The translations under genes were made by a program, and so were the position numbers. Positions 1 through 6,670 of a stretch of DNA of 21,009 bases are shown here, one piece after another. Position 1 is the stretch's first letter; every line of letters starts with the position of its first letter. Origin of the DNA: Cyanobacteria bacterium UBA3803 (GTDB taxonomy: Bacteria; Cyanobacteriota; Vampirovibrionia; Gastranaerophilales; Gastranaerophilaceae); contig DFEL01000084.1 in assembly GCA_002369055.1 (NCBI GenBank), forward strand, positions 1 through 21,009, written 5' to 3'. The notes under the pieces were generated by a model. It was not told the DNA's origin. It did not search any database and saw only the letters and a program-made list of their open reading frames with translations.

Positions 1-626
1 TTGAAGATAAAAAAGCATGGTGGGGAATAGATTATATAATATGCTCTGACAAAAGCATTAACGCTAATCAAAACAGCAAAGGAAACTCTGAAGAAAGCCG
101 ATATATAAATAATCCCAATATGCTTGTCGGTGTACAAATGAGTAAAAGTTTTATTAAAACAGATGAATTAAAAGATTTTTGCAATGATAAGTCACTCTTA
201 TTTATTCCAAATAAAATTTCTTATGATAAAAAAACTAATCTTATCATTATCAATTACAAAGTAACTAAAAATGTAATAAAAAAAATAAATAATAAATACA
301 TAGAATATCTTATAGAAGGAATAAATGCAAGAGATTTCGGCTATAACTGGGTCTATGCAAACAATTATAAAAATGTATTTTTTATGCCTCAAAATTTAGA
401 CTCAACAACGCTTAATCAAAAGCCACAAGTATTTAAAGATTTTATACATTTAGGAACAGCCTGCAAAGTTGATGGAGGATGTAATAATGCGTCACCTTAT
501 CAACAAGAAATGGCATTCTACTTAAAAGAACTTCCTGCGGACATGACACTTAGTTTATGGAAAAATAAACCATTCACAAAACACCAACCGGCTAACATTT
601 ACCTAAAAATGATATTTGAAGAATAA
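1..626 (+). CDS. Hypothetical protein, 3' part only (5' end outside the window)
   Basis: The frame is open from base 3 to the TAA at 624-626, so the gene begins upstream of the window and 207 residues are visible. The first internal ATG (120) has no ribosome binding site and lies inside the open frame, so it is not taken as the start. I do not recognise the family. The visible part is soluble-looking, rich in Asn, Lys and aromatic residues, with no membrane segment; it has a WW pair near the left edge and, near the C-terminus, the Cys-containing stretch CKVDGGCNNASP. Strong Asn/Lys/Ile bias matches the A+T-rich genome. A hairpin at 661-680 follows 34 bases after the stop and probably ends its transcript. 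Function unknown; confident only that it is a real, truncated coding region. Confidence 0.6.
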   Translation, partial: EDKKAWWGIDYIICSDKSINANQNSKGNSEESRYINNPNMLVGVQMSKSFIKTDELKDFCNDKSLLFIPNKISYDKKTNLIIINYKVTKNVIKKINNKYIEYLIEGINARDFGYNWVYANNYKNVFFMPQNLDSTTLNQKPQVFKDFIHLGTACKVDGGCNNASPYQQEMAFYLKELPADMTLSLWKNKPFTKHQPANIYLKMIFEE

Positions 627-652
627 GCATGCAACAAACGCAAAAGCAATTA

Positions 653-680
653 CAAAAAAAAAGCAGCTATACTGCTGCTT
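653..680. terminator. Hairpin terminator, strongest on the minus strand
   Basis: AAGCAGC (661-667) pairs with GCTGCTT (674-680) around a 6-base loop. On the minus strand the stem runs straight into about nine T (complement of the A run at 654-662), a textbook Rho-independent terminator. On the + strand it is followed only by a weak A/T stretch. It can therefore end the upstream + gene, but its better side serves a transcript coming leftward from 680-830, where no convincing protein gene exists. Confidence 0.65.
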
Positions 681-787
681 ATATACTTCATAATCTTGGG
701 AGGAGATTTGGGGATAGTTGTACATGCATGATATCTCAACAATTTTTTTTTTGTTAGTTCCATGCCGAAAATTGTAACAAAAATTTA

Positions 788-804
788 CAAATCATTATCA
801 TTTG
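788..804. promoter_or_regulatory. Fur-family-like palindrome
   Basis: CAAATCATTATCATTTG is a near-perfect inverted repeat whose two 7-base halves around the central base match at 6 of 7 positions. It resembles the 7-1-7 sites of Fur/PerR/Zur regulators (TGATAATnATTATCA for Fur). It sits between the ppiC promoter and the possible minus-strand RNA, about 20-35 bases inside the latter. A+T-rich DNA yields such matches by chance, so this is a weak call. Confidence 0.25.
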
Positions 805-839
805 AAGGCAAATTTTAAGTTATGTTTGAATTATAGCAA

Positions 840-870
840 TTGTCAATATTTGTTGTTTTTTTGGTATAAT
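840..870 (+). promoter_or_regulatory. Promoter of the ppiC-pepP-trmH-dnaA operon
   Basis: A -35-like TTGTCA (840-845) and a perfect -10 TATAAT (865-870) are separated by 19 bases (18 if the -35 is read one base later). The predicted start is near 877, followed closely by the AAGGAGA ribosome binding site (883-889) of the first gene. No other clear promoter was seen before the next three genes, which are tightly packed. Confidence 0.55.
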
Positions 871-894
871 TTTAAGTAAGAAAAGGAGAATATT

Positions 895-1179
895 ATGCCA
901 TCACAAGTAAAAGCAAGCCACATTTTAGTAAGTACAGAAGAAGAAGCAAAAAAATTATATGACGAAATTTCAGCAGGTAAAGATTTTGCTGAAGTTGCTA
1001 TGGAATATTCAACATGCCCTTCAGGAAGAAATGGCGGAGATTTAGGATTTTTCCCAAAAGGTGTAATGGTAAAACCTTTTGAAGATGCTGCATTTTCATT
1101 ACCTGTTGGAGAATTATCACAACCTGTTCAAACTCAATTTGGATGGCACTTAATTATTGTTACAGACATTGAAGAATAA
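895..1179 (+). CDS. ppiC: Parvulin-type peptidylprolyl cis-trans isomerase (PpiC-like)
   Basis: A 94-residue single-domain parvulin, the length of the cytoplasmic E. coli PpiC (93 residues). It catalyses cis-trans isomerisation of peptidyl-prolyl bonds. Family landmarks are present in order: ASHILV with His9, CPSG (Cys41-Gly44), GGDLGFF (47-53), the MVKPFEDAAF segment (58-67), and FGWHLI with His85. There is no signal peptide or membrane anchor, so it should act in the cytoplasm, unlike PrsA/SurA foldases. A strong ribosome binding site (AAGGAGA, 6 bases upstream of ATG) fixes the start. It is the first gene of a four-gene operon; the next start codon lies two bases after its stop. Confidence 0.93.
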   Translation: MPSQVKASHILVSTEEEAKKLYDEISAGKDFAEVAMEYSTCPSGRNGGDLGFFPKGVMVKPFEDAAFSLPVGELSQPVQTQFGWHLIIVTDIEE

Positions 1180-1181
1180 TT

Positions 1182-2753
1182 ATGAATGAATACATAGAAA
1201 AAGCACGATTGTTCTTACAAAAAGAACAACTTGATTATTTGCTTGTAAATTCTACTAATGAGTTTTTAGTAGAATATAATGAGCTTAAAAAAAATTCCAG
1301 ATATTTTCTAACAGGTTTTACCGGCTCAACAGGAGATGCACTTGTAAGCAAAGATAAAGTTTATTTGTTTGTTGATGGAAGATATCATATACAGGCAGAT
1401 TTAGAAGTTAATCACGATGATATAACGGTTGTAAAACTTGAATTAGGGAAATTTATTGACGAATTATATGACATATTAGAAAACAACAGCACACTTGGTA
1501 TATGTGCAAATAAGAATTCTCAATACAGATATGAAACACTTGTTGAAAAATTTAAAGACAAAAACATTAAGCTAAAACTCATCGACAATGACCCTATTGA
1601 AAATAAAATCGTTAATCAAAAACAAGATATAACAGAAATACCATTTAATCTTGCAGGGAAATCAACAACTGAAAAAATAAAAGATATTTCTAAGAATTTG
1701 AAAGATGATGAAGCACTTATAGTAACTAATTTGGAAGATTTATCTTATTTATATAATATAAGAAACTTTAACAAAGATAATTCATGTTCAGTGGAAGGCA
1801 AAGCCATAATAACAAAAAATAGCAATATTTTATTTAAAGATGAAACACTAGACGATTTTAATAACTATTTAAAAAATAATGCTAATATAAAAACATTTTA
1901 CGTGAAAAAGGCGGATATAACCGCAAAAGACTACGCATTAATTTCAGACAAAGCTAAAAAATCTGAAATATCAATAAAAAAATATATAAAAACAGAAGCA
2001 GAAATAGAACACTACAAAGAAGCATTTAAAAGAACAGACAAAGCAATTTTAGCAACAAGAGAATTTATATACAATAATAATAACATTTCTGAGTATGACA
2101 TAAAAGTTGAACTTGAAAACAATTTCAAAAAATTTGGTGCAAAATGCCAGTCTTTCACATCAATAGTAGCAAAAGACAAAAATTCCGCACTCGCTCATTA
2201 TTCAAAATCATCAAAAGATGAAATAATAAAAGATGGTTCTCTTGTTTTGATAGACTGTGGCGGATATTATGACGGAGGACTTGCAACAGATACAACAAGA
2301 GTATTTGTAAAAGGTCAGCCGACTGATTTACATAAAAAAGTATATACAACTGTTTTAAAAGCATTTTTACACGCTTTTAACATAAAAGATTTCGATTGCG
2401 GATTTGATATAGACTATTTAGCAAGATATTTTCTAAAAAACAATTCACCGGACGGTTTTTTATTTAATCACGGACTAGGACATGGAATAGGTGTAAGCGT
2501 TCACGAAGCACCTCCAAGATTAAGTGCATTGTCATCGGAGGCTTTTGTAGAATTTGAAGATAATATGTGCTTTACCATTGAACCCGGACTATACAGAGAA
2601 AACTATTTTGGTGTAAGATTAGAAAATTCTTGCTACATAAAAGGCGGAAAAATTAATTCATTTACAAATATGTGCTATGAAAGTAAATTAATTGATATAT
2701 CTATGTTAGATAATAATGAAAAAAAATGGTTAGATAAATTTGAGGTTAAATAA
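1182..2753 (+). CDS. pepP: Xaa-Pro aminopeptidase (aminopeptidase P, M24B)
   Basis: A dinuclear metallo-aminopeptidase that removes an N-terminal residue preceding proline. At 523 residues it has extra N-terminal creatinase-type domains (about 1-280) before the pita-bread catalytic domain (about 280-523), closer in layout to eukaryote-type aminopeptidase P than to the shorter E. coli enzyme. The five metal ligands are visible: Asp358 in IDCGG, Asp370 in TDTTR, His434 in HGLGHGIG, Glu467 in FTIEPGLY and Glu481 in VRLENS; the VHE histidine (441) is also kept. It follows ppiC by two bases and its TAA overlaps the ATG of the next gene by one base, so translation is probably coupled. A proline isomerase next to a proline-specific peptidase is a suggestive pairing, but no functional link is shown. 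Confidence 0.93.
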   Translation: MNEYIEKARLFLQKEQLDYLLVNSTNEFLVEYNELKKNSRYFLTGFTGSTGDALVSKDKVYLFVDGRYHIQADLEVNHDDITVVKLELGKFIDELYDILENNSTLGICANKNSQYRYETLVEKFKDKNIKLKLIDNDPIENKIVNQKQDITEIPFNLAGKSTTEKIKDISKNLKDDEALIVTNLEDLSYLYNIRNFNKDNSCSVEGKAIITKNSNILFKDETLDDFNNYLKNNANIKTFYVKKADITAKDYALISDKAKKSEISIKKYIKTEAEIEHYKEAFKRTDKAILATREFIYNNNNISEYDIKVELENNFKKFGAKCQSFTSIVAKDKNSALAHYSKSSKDEIIKDGSLVLIDCGGYYDGGLATDTTRVFVKGQPTDLHKKVYTTVLKAFLHAFNIKDFDCGFDIDYLARYFLKNNSPDGFLFNHGLGHGIGVSVHEAPPRLSALSSEAFVEFEDNMCFTIEPGLYRENYFGVRLENSCYIKGGKINSFTNMCYESKLIDISMLDNNEKKWLDKFEVK

Positions 2754-3508
2754 TGGAAATAACAAGCGTAAACAATGAATTGATAAAAGAAACTGCAAAA
2801 CTAGAGCAGAAAAAATACAGAGATGAGTCAGGTAAATTTTTACTTGAGGGTCTAAAAGCAATTGAAGAAGCATATAACTCAGATATTAAAATTGAACATC
2901 TGTTTGTAACAAAAGAAAAAGCCTTTCACTACGACTTTTTGTCCGAACAAATTATCTACGTAACTGAACCCGTATTAAAAAAATTATCAACAACAGACTC
3001 AACACCTGATGCAGTAGCAATAGGTGAACAAAAGCAATTCAGCGAAGAATTGCTAAAATCTGCAAAAAGAGTAGCCTTATTCGAGAATATAAAAGATTTA
3101 GGTAATTTGGGTACAATTTTAAGAACCGCAACAGCATTTTCACTTGATGCAATAGTATTATATGGTGATACAGTAGACATGTATAATCCAAAATGCGTAA
3201 GAGCATCTGTTGGTAACTTATGGAAAACACCTGTTTACCAAACAAAGGATTACAATTTTATAGAAAAATATTTTAAAGATTTCACAAGAATAGCAACCCT
3301 TCCAAAATCAGATGATAGTACGTATTTAAAAGATTTTCAGCCACAAGAAAAAACTCTTGTTATGTTTGGTGCAGAATCAGACGGACTTAGTCAACAACTT
3401 ATTAATTTTGCAACTGATAAAATTACTATTGAAATGGACAGCAAAGTTGAATCGCTAAATTTAAGTATGTCCGCAGGAATTATTTTTTATAAACTGTTTT
3501 TGTTATAA
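2753..3508 (+). CDS. TrmH/SpoU-family RNA 2'-O-ribose methyltransferase
   Basis: A 251-residue SPOUT-class enzyme that transfers a methyl group from S-adenosylmethionine to a ribose 2'-OH, probably in 23S rRNA. An N-terminal substrate-binding domain (about 1-95) precedes the knotted SpoU methylase domain. The three family motifs are present: ENIKDLGNLGTILRTA (111-126, with the catalytic-type Arg124), FGAESDGLS (205-213) and VESLNLSMSAG (232-242). The domain order resembles RlmB and the thiostrepton-resistance type TsnR; the exact target nucleotide cannot be told. Its ATG overlaps the previous stop (TAATG). Nine bases separate it from dnaA, so it is in the middle of the operon. Confidence 0.9.
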   Translation: MEITSVNNELIKETAKLEQKKYRDESGKFLLEGLKAIEEAYNSDIKIEHLFVTKEKAFHYDFLSEQIIYVTEPVLKKLSTTDSTPDAVAIGEQKQFSEELLKSAKRVALFENIKDLGNLGTILRTATAFSLDAIVLYGDTVDMYNPKCVRASVGNLWKTPVYQTKDYNFIEKYFKDFTRIATLPKSDDSTYLKDFQPQEKTLVMFGAESDGLSQQLINFATDKITIEMDSKVESLNLSMSAGIIFYKLFLL

Positions 3509-3517
3509 AATTAAATT

Positions 3518-4924
3518 ATGAACACTGTCGAAGTAAAAAAGATTTGGGAAGAAATAAAATCGGAACTAAGCAATATAGTACCGGAATCGTCTTATGGACC
3601 TTGGATTGCTCCACTGGAAGCAGTTTCATTTGAAGATAACCAATTTACATTAATTTCAAATGCTGCATTTGCAGTAAAATACCTTCGAGAAAACCACTAC
3701 AAAACAATACTGGATTGTTTTAGAAATCATTTTGGCAAAGAAATTATTGTAAATATTGAATTTAATCAAGAATATGCAGATAAATTAAAAAAAGAAAAAC
3801 AAAAAGAAGAAAGAAAATTACAAAAAGAAAAAAAAGAAGAAGAAGAACACAATAGGTCTATTAAGAATCTGTCTTATGTAAAATCACTAAACATTAACCT
3901 AAGGTACAGGTTTGATAATTTTGTTGAAGATTCAAACAATAAAATTGCAAAAGCAGCTGCCGAATCAGTAGCAAAAAATCCAACGGCAACATACAATCCT
4001 TTATACATACAAGGTGGCTCCGGACTTGGTAAAACGCACCTTATGCAAGCAATCGGACACTACGTTACGCTAAAAGGAAATCTTAAAGTCCAATGTATAA
4101 AAACTGAAGATTTTATAAATGATTATGTAAATTCAACCCGATTTACTCCTAATCAAAACAAAAATACAACTATTGCAATGAACAAATTTAGAAATAAATA
4201 CAGAAATGTAGATATTTTACTTATTGATGACATTCAATTTATTGAAAACAAGCAAAAATGTATTGATGAACTTTTTCATACACTAGATACGCTCTATAAT
4301 GCAAATAAACAAATCGTTTTAACTTCTGACAAATTACCTAAAGATTTGCCGGAAATTCCAAAAAGGTTAAGAACCAGATTTGAACAAGGACTTGTCGTTG
4401 AAATAAAACCTCCGGAATTTGAAACTAGAGTTAAAATATTAAAAAATTTAGCACTGGAAAAAGGTGTCGAAAATATACCTCAAGAAGTTTTTGAATATAT
4501 CGCAAAATACTATAAAGACAACGTAAGAGAACTTGAAGGTGCGTTTACAAAGGTCAACGCATACTCAGACATCGAAGAAACGCCAATTACCCTTGATTAT
4601 GCTAAAAAAGTCCTAAAATGCGAAGAAAATTTAGCAAAACCAACAATTGAGAAAGTTATAGAAACTGTCGCCGACTTTTATGACTTGTCATCTGATGAAA
4701 TTAAAAGTACATCAAGAGTACAAAATATTTCTAATGCACGTTCTCTTGTAAGCTATATCGCAAGAGAAAAACTACAAAACAGTTACGAAAGCATTGCAAC
4801 TGCCCTTAACAAAAGACATCAAACTATTACATACTCAGTAGATAAAACTAAAAAAGAACTTAAAATTAATAAAAATTTAAATACCGAACTGAATAAAATT
4901 CTAAAAATATTAAGTTTACAATAA
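3518..4924 (+). CDS. dnaA: Chromosomal replication initiator DnaA
   Basis: A 468-residue AAA+ ATPase that binds oriC and opens the duplex. Domain I spans about 1-83 and domain II is a very Lys/Glu-rich linker (about 88-115). Domain III has Walker A GGSGLGKT (166-173), Walker B DILLIDD (232-238), the RLRTRF arginine-finger region (283-288) and sensor II NVRELEGAF (335-343). Domain IV is a helix-turn-helix (about 375-450). Two odd points: the usual RFxWGL reads RFEQGL, and the DnaA signature (usually GRDHxTVxHA) reads NKRHQTITYS (431-440), keeping the His and one Thr but replacing Asp by Arg. It is the last gene of the ppiC operon rather than next to dnaN, and no cluster of DnaA boxes was seen nearby. 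The identity is secure, but altered box recognition or a paralogue is possible. Confidence 0.95.
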   Translation: MNTVEVKKIWEEIKSELSNIVPESSYGPWIAPLEAVSFEDNQFTLISNAAFAVKYLRENHYKTILDCFRNHFGKEIIVNIEFNQEYADKLKKEKQKEERKLQKEKKEEEEHNRSIKNLSYVKSLNINLRYRFDNFVEDSNNKIAKAAAESVAKNPTATYNPLYIQGGSGLGKTHLMQAIGHYVTLKGNLKVQCIKTEDFINDYVNSTRFTPNQNKNTTIAMNKFRNKYRNVDILLIDDIQFIENKQKCIDELFHTLDTLYNANKQIVLTSDKLPKDLPEIPKRLRTRFEQGLVVEIKPPEFETRVKILKNLALEKGVENIPQEVFEYIAKYYKDNVRELEGAFTKVNAYSDIEETPITLDYAKKVLKCEENLAKPTIEKVIETVADFYDLSSDEIKSTSRVQNISNARSLVSYIAREKLQNSYESIATALNKRHQTITYSVDKTKKELKINKNLNTELNKILKILSLQ

Positions 4925-4956
4925 AAAAACGGAAGATATAAAATCTTCCGTTTTTT
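4924..4956. terminator. Strong bidirectional terminator between dnaA and the ycf23-like gene
   Basis: AAAAAACGGAAGAT (4924-4937) and its perfect complement (4943-4956) form a 14-bp stem with a 5-base ATAAA loop. A runs on one side and T runs on the other make it work in both directions, ending the dnaA operon and the facing minus-strand gene, whose stop is 18 bases away. Confidence 0.9.
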
Positions 4957-4974
4957 CTTATAACTAATAAGTTA

Positions 4975-5808
4975 TTACACTAAAGAAGTCATTTCCATTG
5001 ATGACATCATTCTTGATTCTCTTAAAGAAGACATCATGATACCGTTTCTGTTAGCAATTTCAACTAAGTTGCTTATTACACCTAACATAGAAATTTTTGA
5101 TTCTAATCTGTTGATGCAAGAACCGCAACCGATAACACTAGCACCTGCTGCAAATGCAAATGGAGCAGTAATTGTGTTAATGTTTGAAGAAGTCATGATT
5201 GGTAATTCAACGTTTCTTGACAATTCTAATGTGTTAGAAATAGTTAATTCAGCTCTGTTTAACCACATTCTTGAACCTTCTAAATCAATATTCATCATTT
5301 CTTGAGAAACATAACCTTCAGTTTGAATTAAATCAATGTGCATTTCTTCTAATTTTCTAGCCAATGAAATTTGTTCAGAAATTGGTAACATACCAGGAAT
5401 AGTTACTGAGAATAAAATTTCTGATCTTCTTTCTTGAATTAATGATAAAGTTTCTTCTACAAGGCTAATGATTTGAGAAGAAGTCATTGATAAACCTTCT
5501 CTGTACATAGCATCAAAGTTACCTAATTCAATAGCTTCAATATTCATCATATTTACAGCATTTGCTAATTCCATAGGAACAATTGATGAAACCATCAACA
5601 TAATATCAGAATTTGATTCAGAAATTAATCTTTGAGATAATTCAATAACTTCTTGTTTAGCAGCAATATCAACAGCAGTTGCTTTTGCTTCAATTGCAGA
5701 AGAAACAATCATTTCAACTCTTTCTAAATCAATGTTGTTAATACCAGAAATAACTTTTAAAGCTCTTTTTTCGTTCATTGCTTGTTTGAACATTTCAATA
5801 CGTCTCAT
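4975..5808 (-). CDS. ycf23: Ycf23/DUF561 family protein (TIM-barrel, function unknown)
   Basis: A 277-residue member of the Ycf23/DUF561 family of Cyanobacteria and plastids, predicted to be a TIM barrel of unknown reaction. Family stretches are visible: RALKVISGINN near the N-terminus, ATAVDIAA, IEAIELGNFDAMY, FSVTIPGMLPI, DLIQTEG, LPIMTSSNINTITAPFAFAAGASVIGCGS and an INRL helix. The start chosen is the ATG at 5808: the purine-rich AAGGAAAGG lies just upstream of it, whereas the in-frame ATG at 5832 has no ribosome binding site. Methionine is unusually frequent (about 24 of 277), especially in the C-terminal tail, which alternates Met and Ser. It is monocistronic, with its own promoter and a terminator shared with dnaA. 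The family is a good taxonomic hint for a cyanobacterial relative. Confidence 0.85.
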   Translation of the reverse strand: MRRIEMFKQAMNEKRALKVISGINNIDLERVEMIVSSAIEAKATAVDIAAKQEVIELSQRLISESNSDIMLMVSSIVPMELANAVNMMNIEAIELGNFDAMYREGLSMTSSQIISLVEETLSLIQERRSEILFSVTIPGMLPISEQISLARKLEEMHIDLIQTEGYVSQEMMNIDLEGSRMWLNRAELTISNTLELSRNVELPIMTSSNINTITAPFAFAAGASVIGCGSCINRLESKISMLGVISNLVEIANRNGIMMSSLRESRMMSSMEMTSLV

Positions 5809-5841
5809 TTTTACTTTCCTTTCCTTACTCATATCTCAATT

Positions 5842-5861
5842 AAAACCTGACGTTTGGTTTT
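5842..5861 (-). repeat. Inverted repeat in the ycf23-like leader
   Basis: AAAACC (5842-5847 complement side) and GGTTTT (5856-5861) are perfect 6-base arms around an 8-base loop containing ACGT. It lies within the predicted 5' leader of the minus-strand ycf23-like gene, just upstream of the first ATG. It could be an RNA hairpin or a protein-binding site; it lacks a T run, so it is not a terminator. Confidence 0.35.
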
Positions 5862-5867
5862 GACTAA

Positions 5868-5896
5868 ATTATAAAATAAAGCTTTAATCGTTGCAA
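5868..5896 (-). promoter_or_regulatory. Promoter of the ycf23-like gene
   Basis: On the minus strand a TTGCAA -35 (5891-5896) and a perfect TATAAT -10 (5868-5873) are spaced by exactly 17 bases. The transcript should start near 5861, leaving a leader of about 50 bases before the chosen start codon. No equally clear promoter was found for the divergent protease gene. Confidence 0.65.
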
Positions 5897-5983
5897 TAAT
5901 TACACATTAATTTTGTTACATTGGTAGTAGCATTATTTTTAAAATCATTCCAAAATACCCATATATGAAGGAGTTTAGGAAAT

Positions 5984-6631
5984 ATGTATAAAAAAATATT
6001 TATTACAATTTGTTTCGTTTTTGTTACAAATGTCGCAGTTTTTGGTTTTGATTCTGAAGAATCAACATATATAAAGGTATATGAAAAAATAAATCCTGCA
6101 ATTGTTTCTATTGACGCAGAATTACCATTAGGTTTATCTAGCGGTACAGGATGCATAATAGACAAAAACGGTATAATATTAACAAGTTCTCACGTTGTTG
6201 AAGGTGGTAAAAATATAGAAGTAACATTGCATAACGGACATATTTACAAAGCAAATATTCTAAAAATTGACAATTCAGATATTGCACTAATAAAAATTAA
6301 ATCAAAAGAACAACTTAATACAATTCTATTAGGTGACTCAGAAAATATAAAAGTAGGACAAAAAGTCATGGCAATCGGGAACCCCTTTGGTTTCAACGGA
6401 ACACTTACGCAAGGAATAATATCAAGAATTGACTATGCCAAAGATAAAATTCAAACAGATGCTGCTATAAATCCCGGAAATTCAGGTGGCCCGCTAATTA
6501 CTACAAACGGTGAAGTTGTAGGGATAAATCAGTCTATATATAATCCTGATAACAATATATCAAATGTTGGAATAGGCTTCGCCATACCAATAAACACGGT
6601 AAAAGAAATTCTAAAAAAAACGAGCCGCTAA
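5984..6631 (+). CDS. Secreted trypsin-like serine protease (HtrA/DegP type, no PDZ domain)
   Basis: A 215-residue S1C-family protease. A hydrophobic signal sequence covers residues 1-21, so it should work outside the cytoplasmic membrane. The catalytic triad is visible: His70 in TSSHVVEGG, Asp99 in NSDIALIKI, and Ser167 in NPGNSGGPL; the usual GxGFAIP segment is present near the end. HtrA proteins normally continue into one or two PDZ domains; this one stops right after the protease domain, and the following stem-loop contains its stop codon, so it is a naturally short form rather than a frameshift visible here. The start is supported by GAAGGAG (5967-5973). It stands alone, convergent with the ETAG-repeat gene. 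Likely role is degradation or trimming of exported proteins; substrate unknown. Confidence 0.88.
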   Translation: MYKKIFITICFVFVTNVAVFGFDSEESTYIKVYEKINPAIVSIDAELPLGLSSGTGCIIDKNGIILTSSHVVEGGKNIEVTLHNGHIYKANILKIDNSDIALIKIKSKEQLNTILLGDSENIKVGQKVMAIGNPFGFNGTLTQGIISRIDYAKDKIQTDAAINPGNSGGPLITTNGEVVGINQSIYNPDNNISNVGIGFAIPINTVKEILKKTSR

Positions 6632-6644
6632 GCTCGTTTTTTTA
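6613..6644. terminator. Bidirectional terminator enclosing the protease stop codon
   Basis: ACGAGC and GCTCGT form the stem core, extended by A/T pairs to about 12 bp, with the loop CGCTAA (6626-6631) holding the last sense codon bases and TAA of the + strand protease. T runs lie on both sides, so it also ends the minus-strand ETAG-repeat gene, 27 bases past its stop. Confidence 0.85.
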
Positions 6645-6670
6645 TTTAATATTTTTTATTTATCTTTTAT

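Larger units (their letters stand above)
652..824 (-). ncRNA. Possible small RNA with anti-Shine-Dalgarno-like stretch
   Basis: On the minus strand an extended -10 (TGC + TATAAT, complement of 830-838) is followed about 170 bases later by the hairpin plus T-run at 653-680. Between them is a small stem, TTGTAA (772-777) with TTACAA (785-790), and an unpaired-looking C-rich stretch, CCCCAAATCTCCTCCC (complement of 698-713), which is complementary to GGAGGAGA-type ribosome binding sites. The only reading frame, 37 codons (763-650), lacks a ribosome binding site and ends inside the terminator. Promoter, size and terminator fit a trans-acting small RNA. No family was recognised, and this is inferred from layout only. 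Confidence 0.33.

Noticed and set aside
743..752. T10 run on the + strand as terminator of the first gene
   Set aside because: The only stem before it is 4 bp with a long loop; the hairpin at 661-680 is a much better candidate.
650..763. A 37-codon minus-strand frame, Met to TAA, in the intergenic region before ppiC
   Set aside because: No ribosome binding site, Lys run from an A10 tract, and its 3' end is formed by the terminator stem and T run. Better explained as part of a non-coding transcript.
5809..5832. Upstream ATG for the ycf23-like gene
   Set aside because: It lacks a ribosome binding site, and the purine-rich AAGGAAAGG between the two ATGs serves the downstream one.
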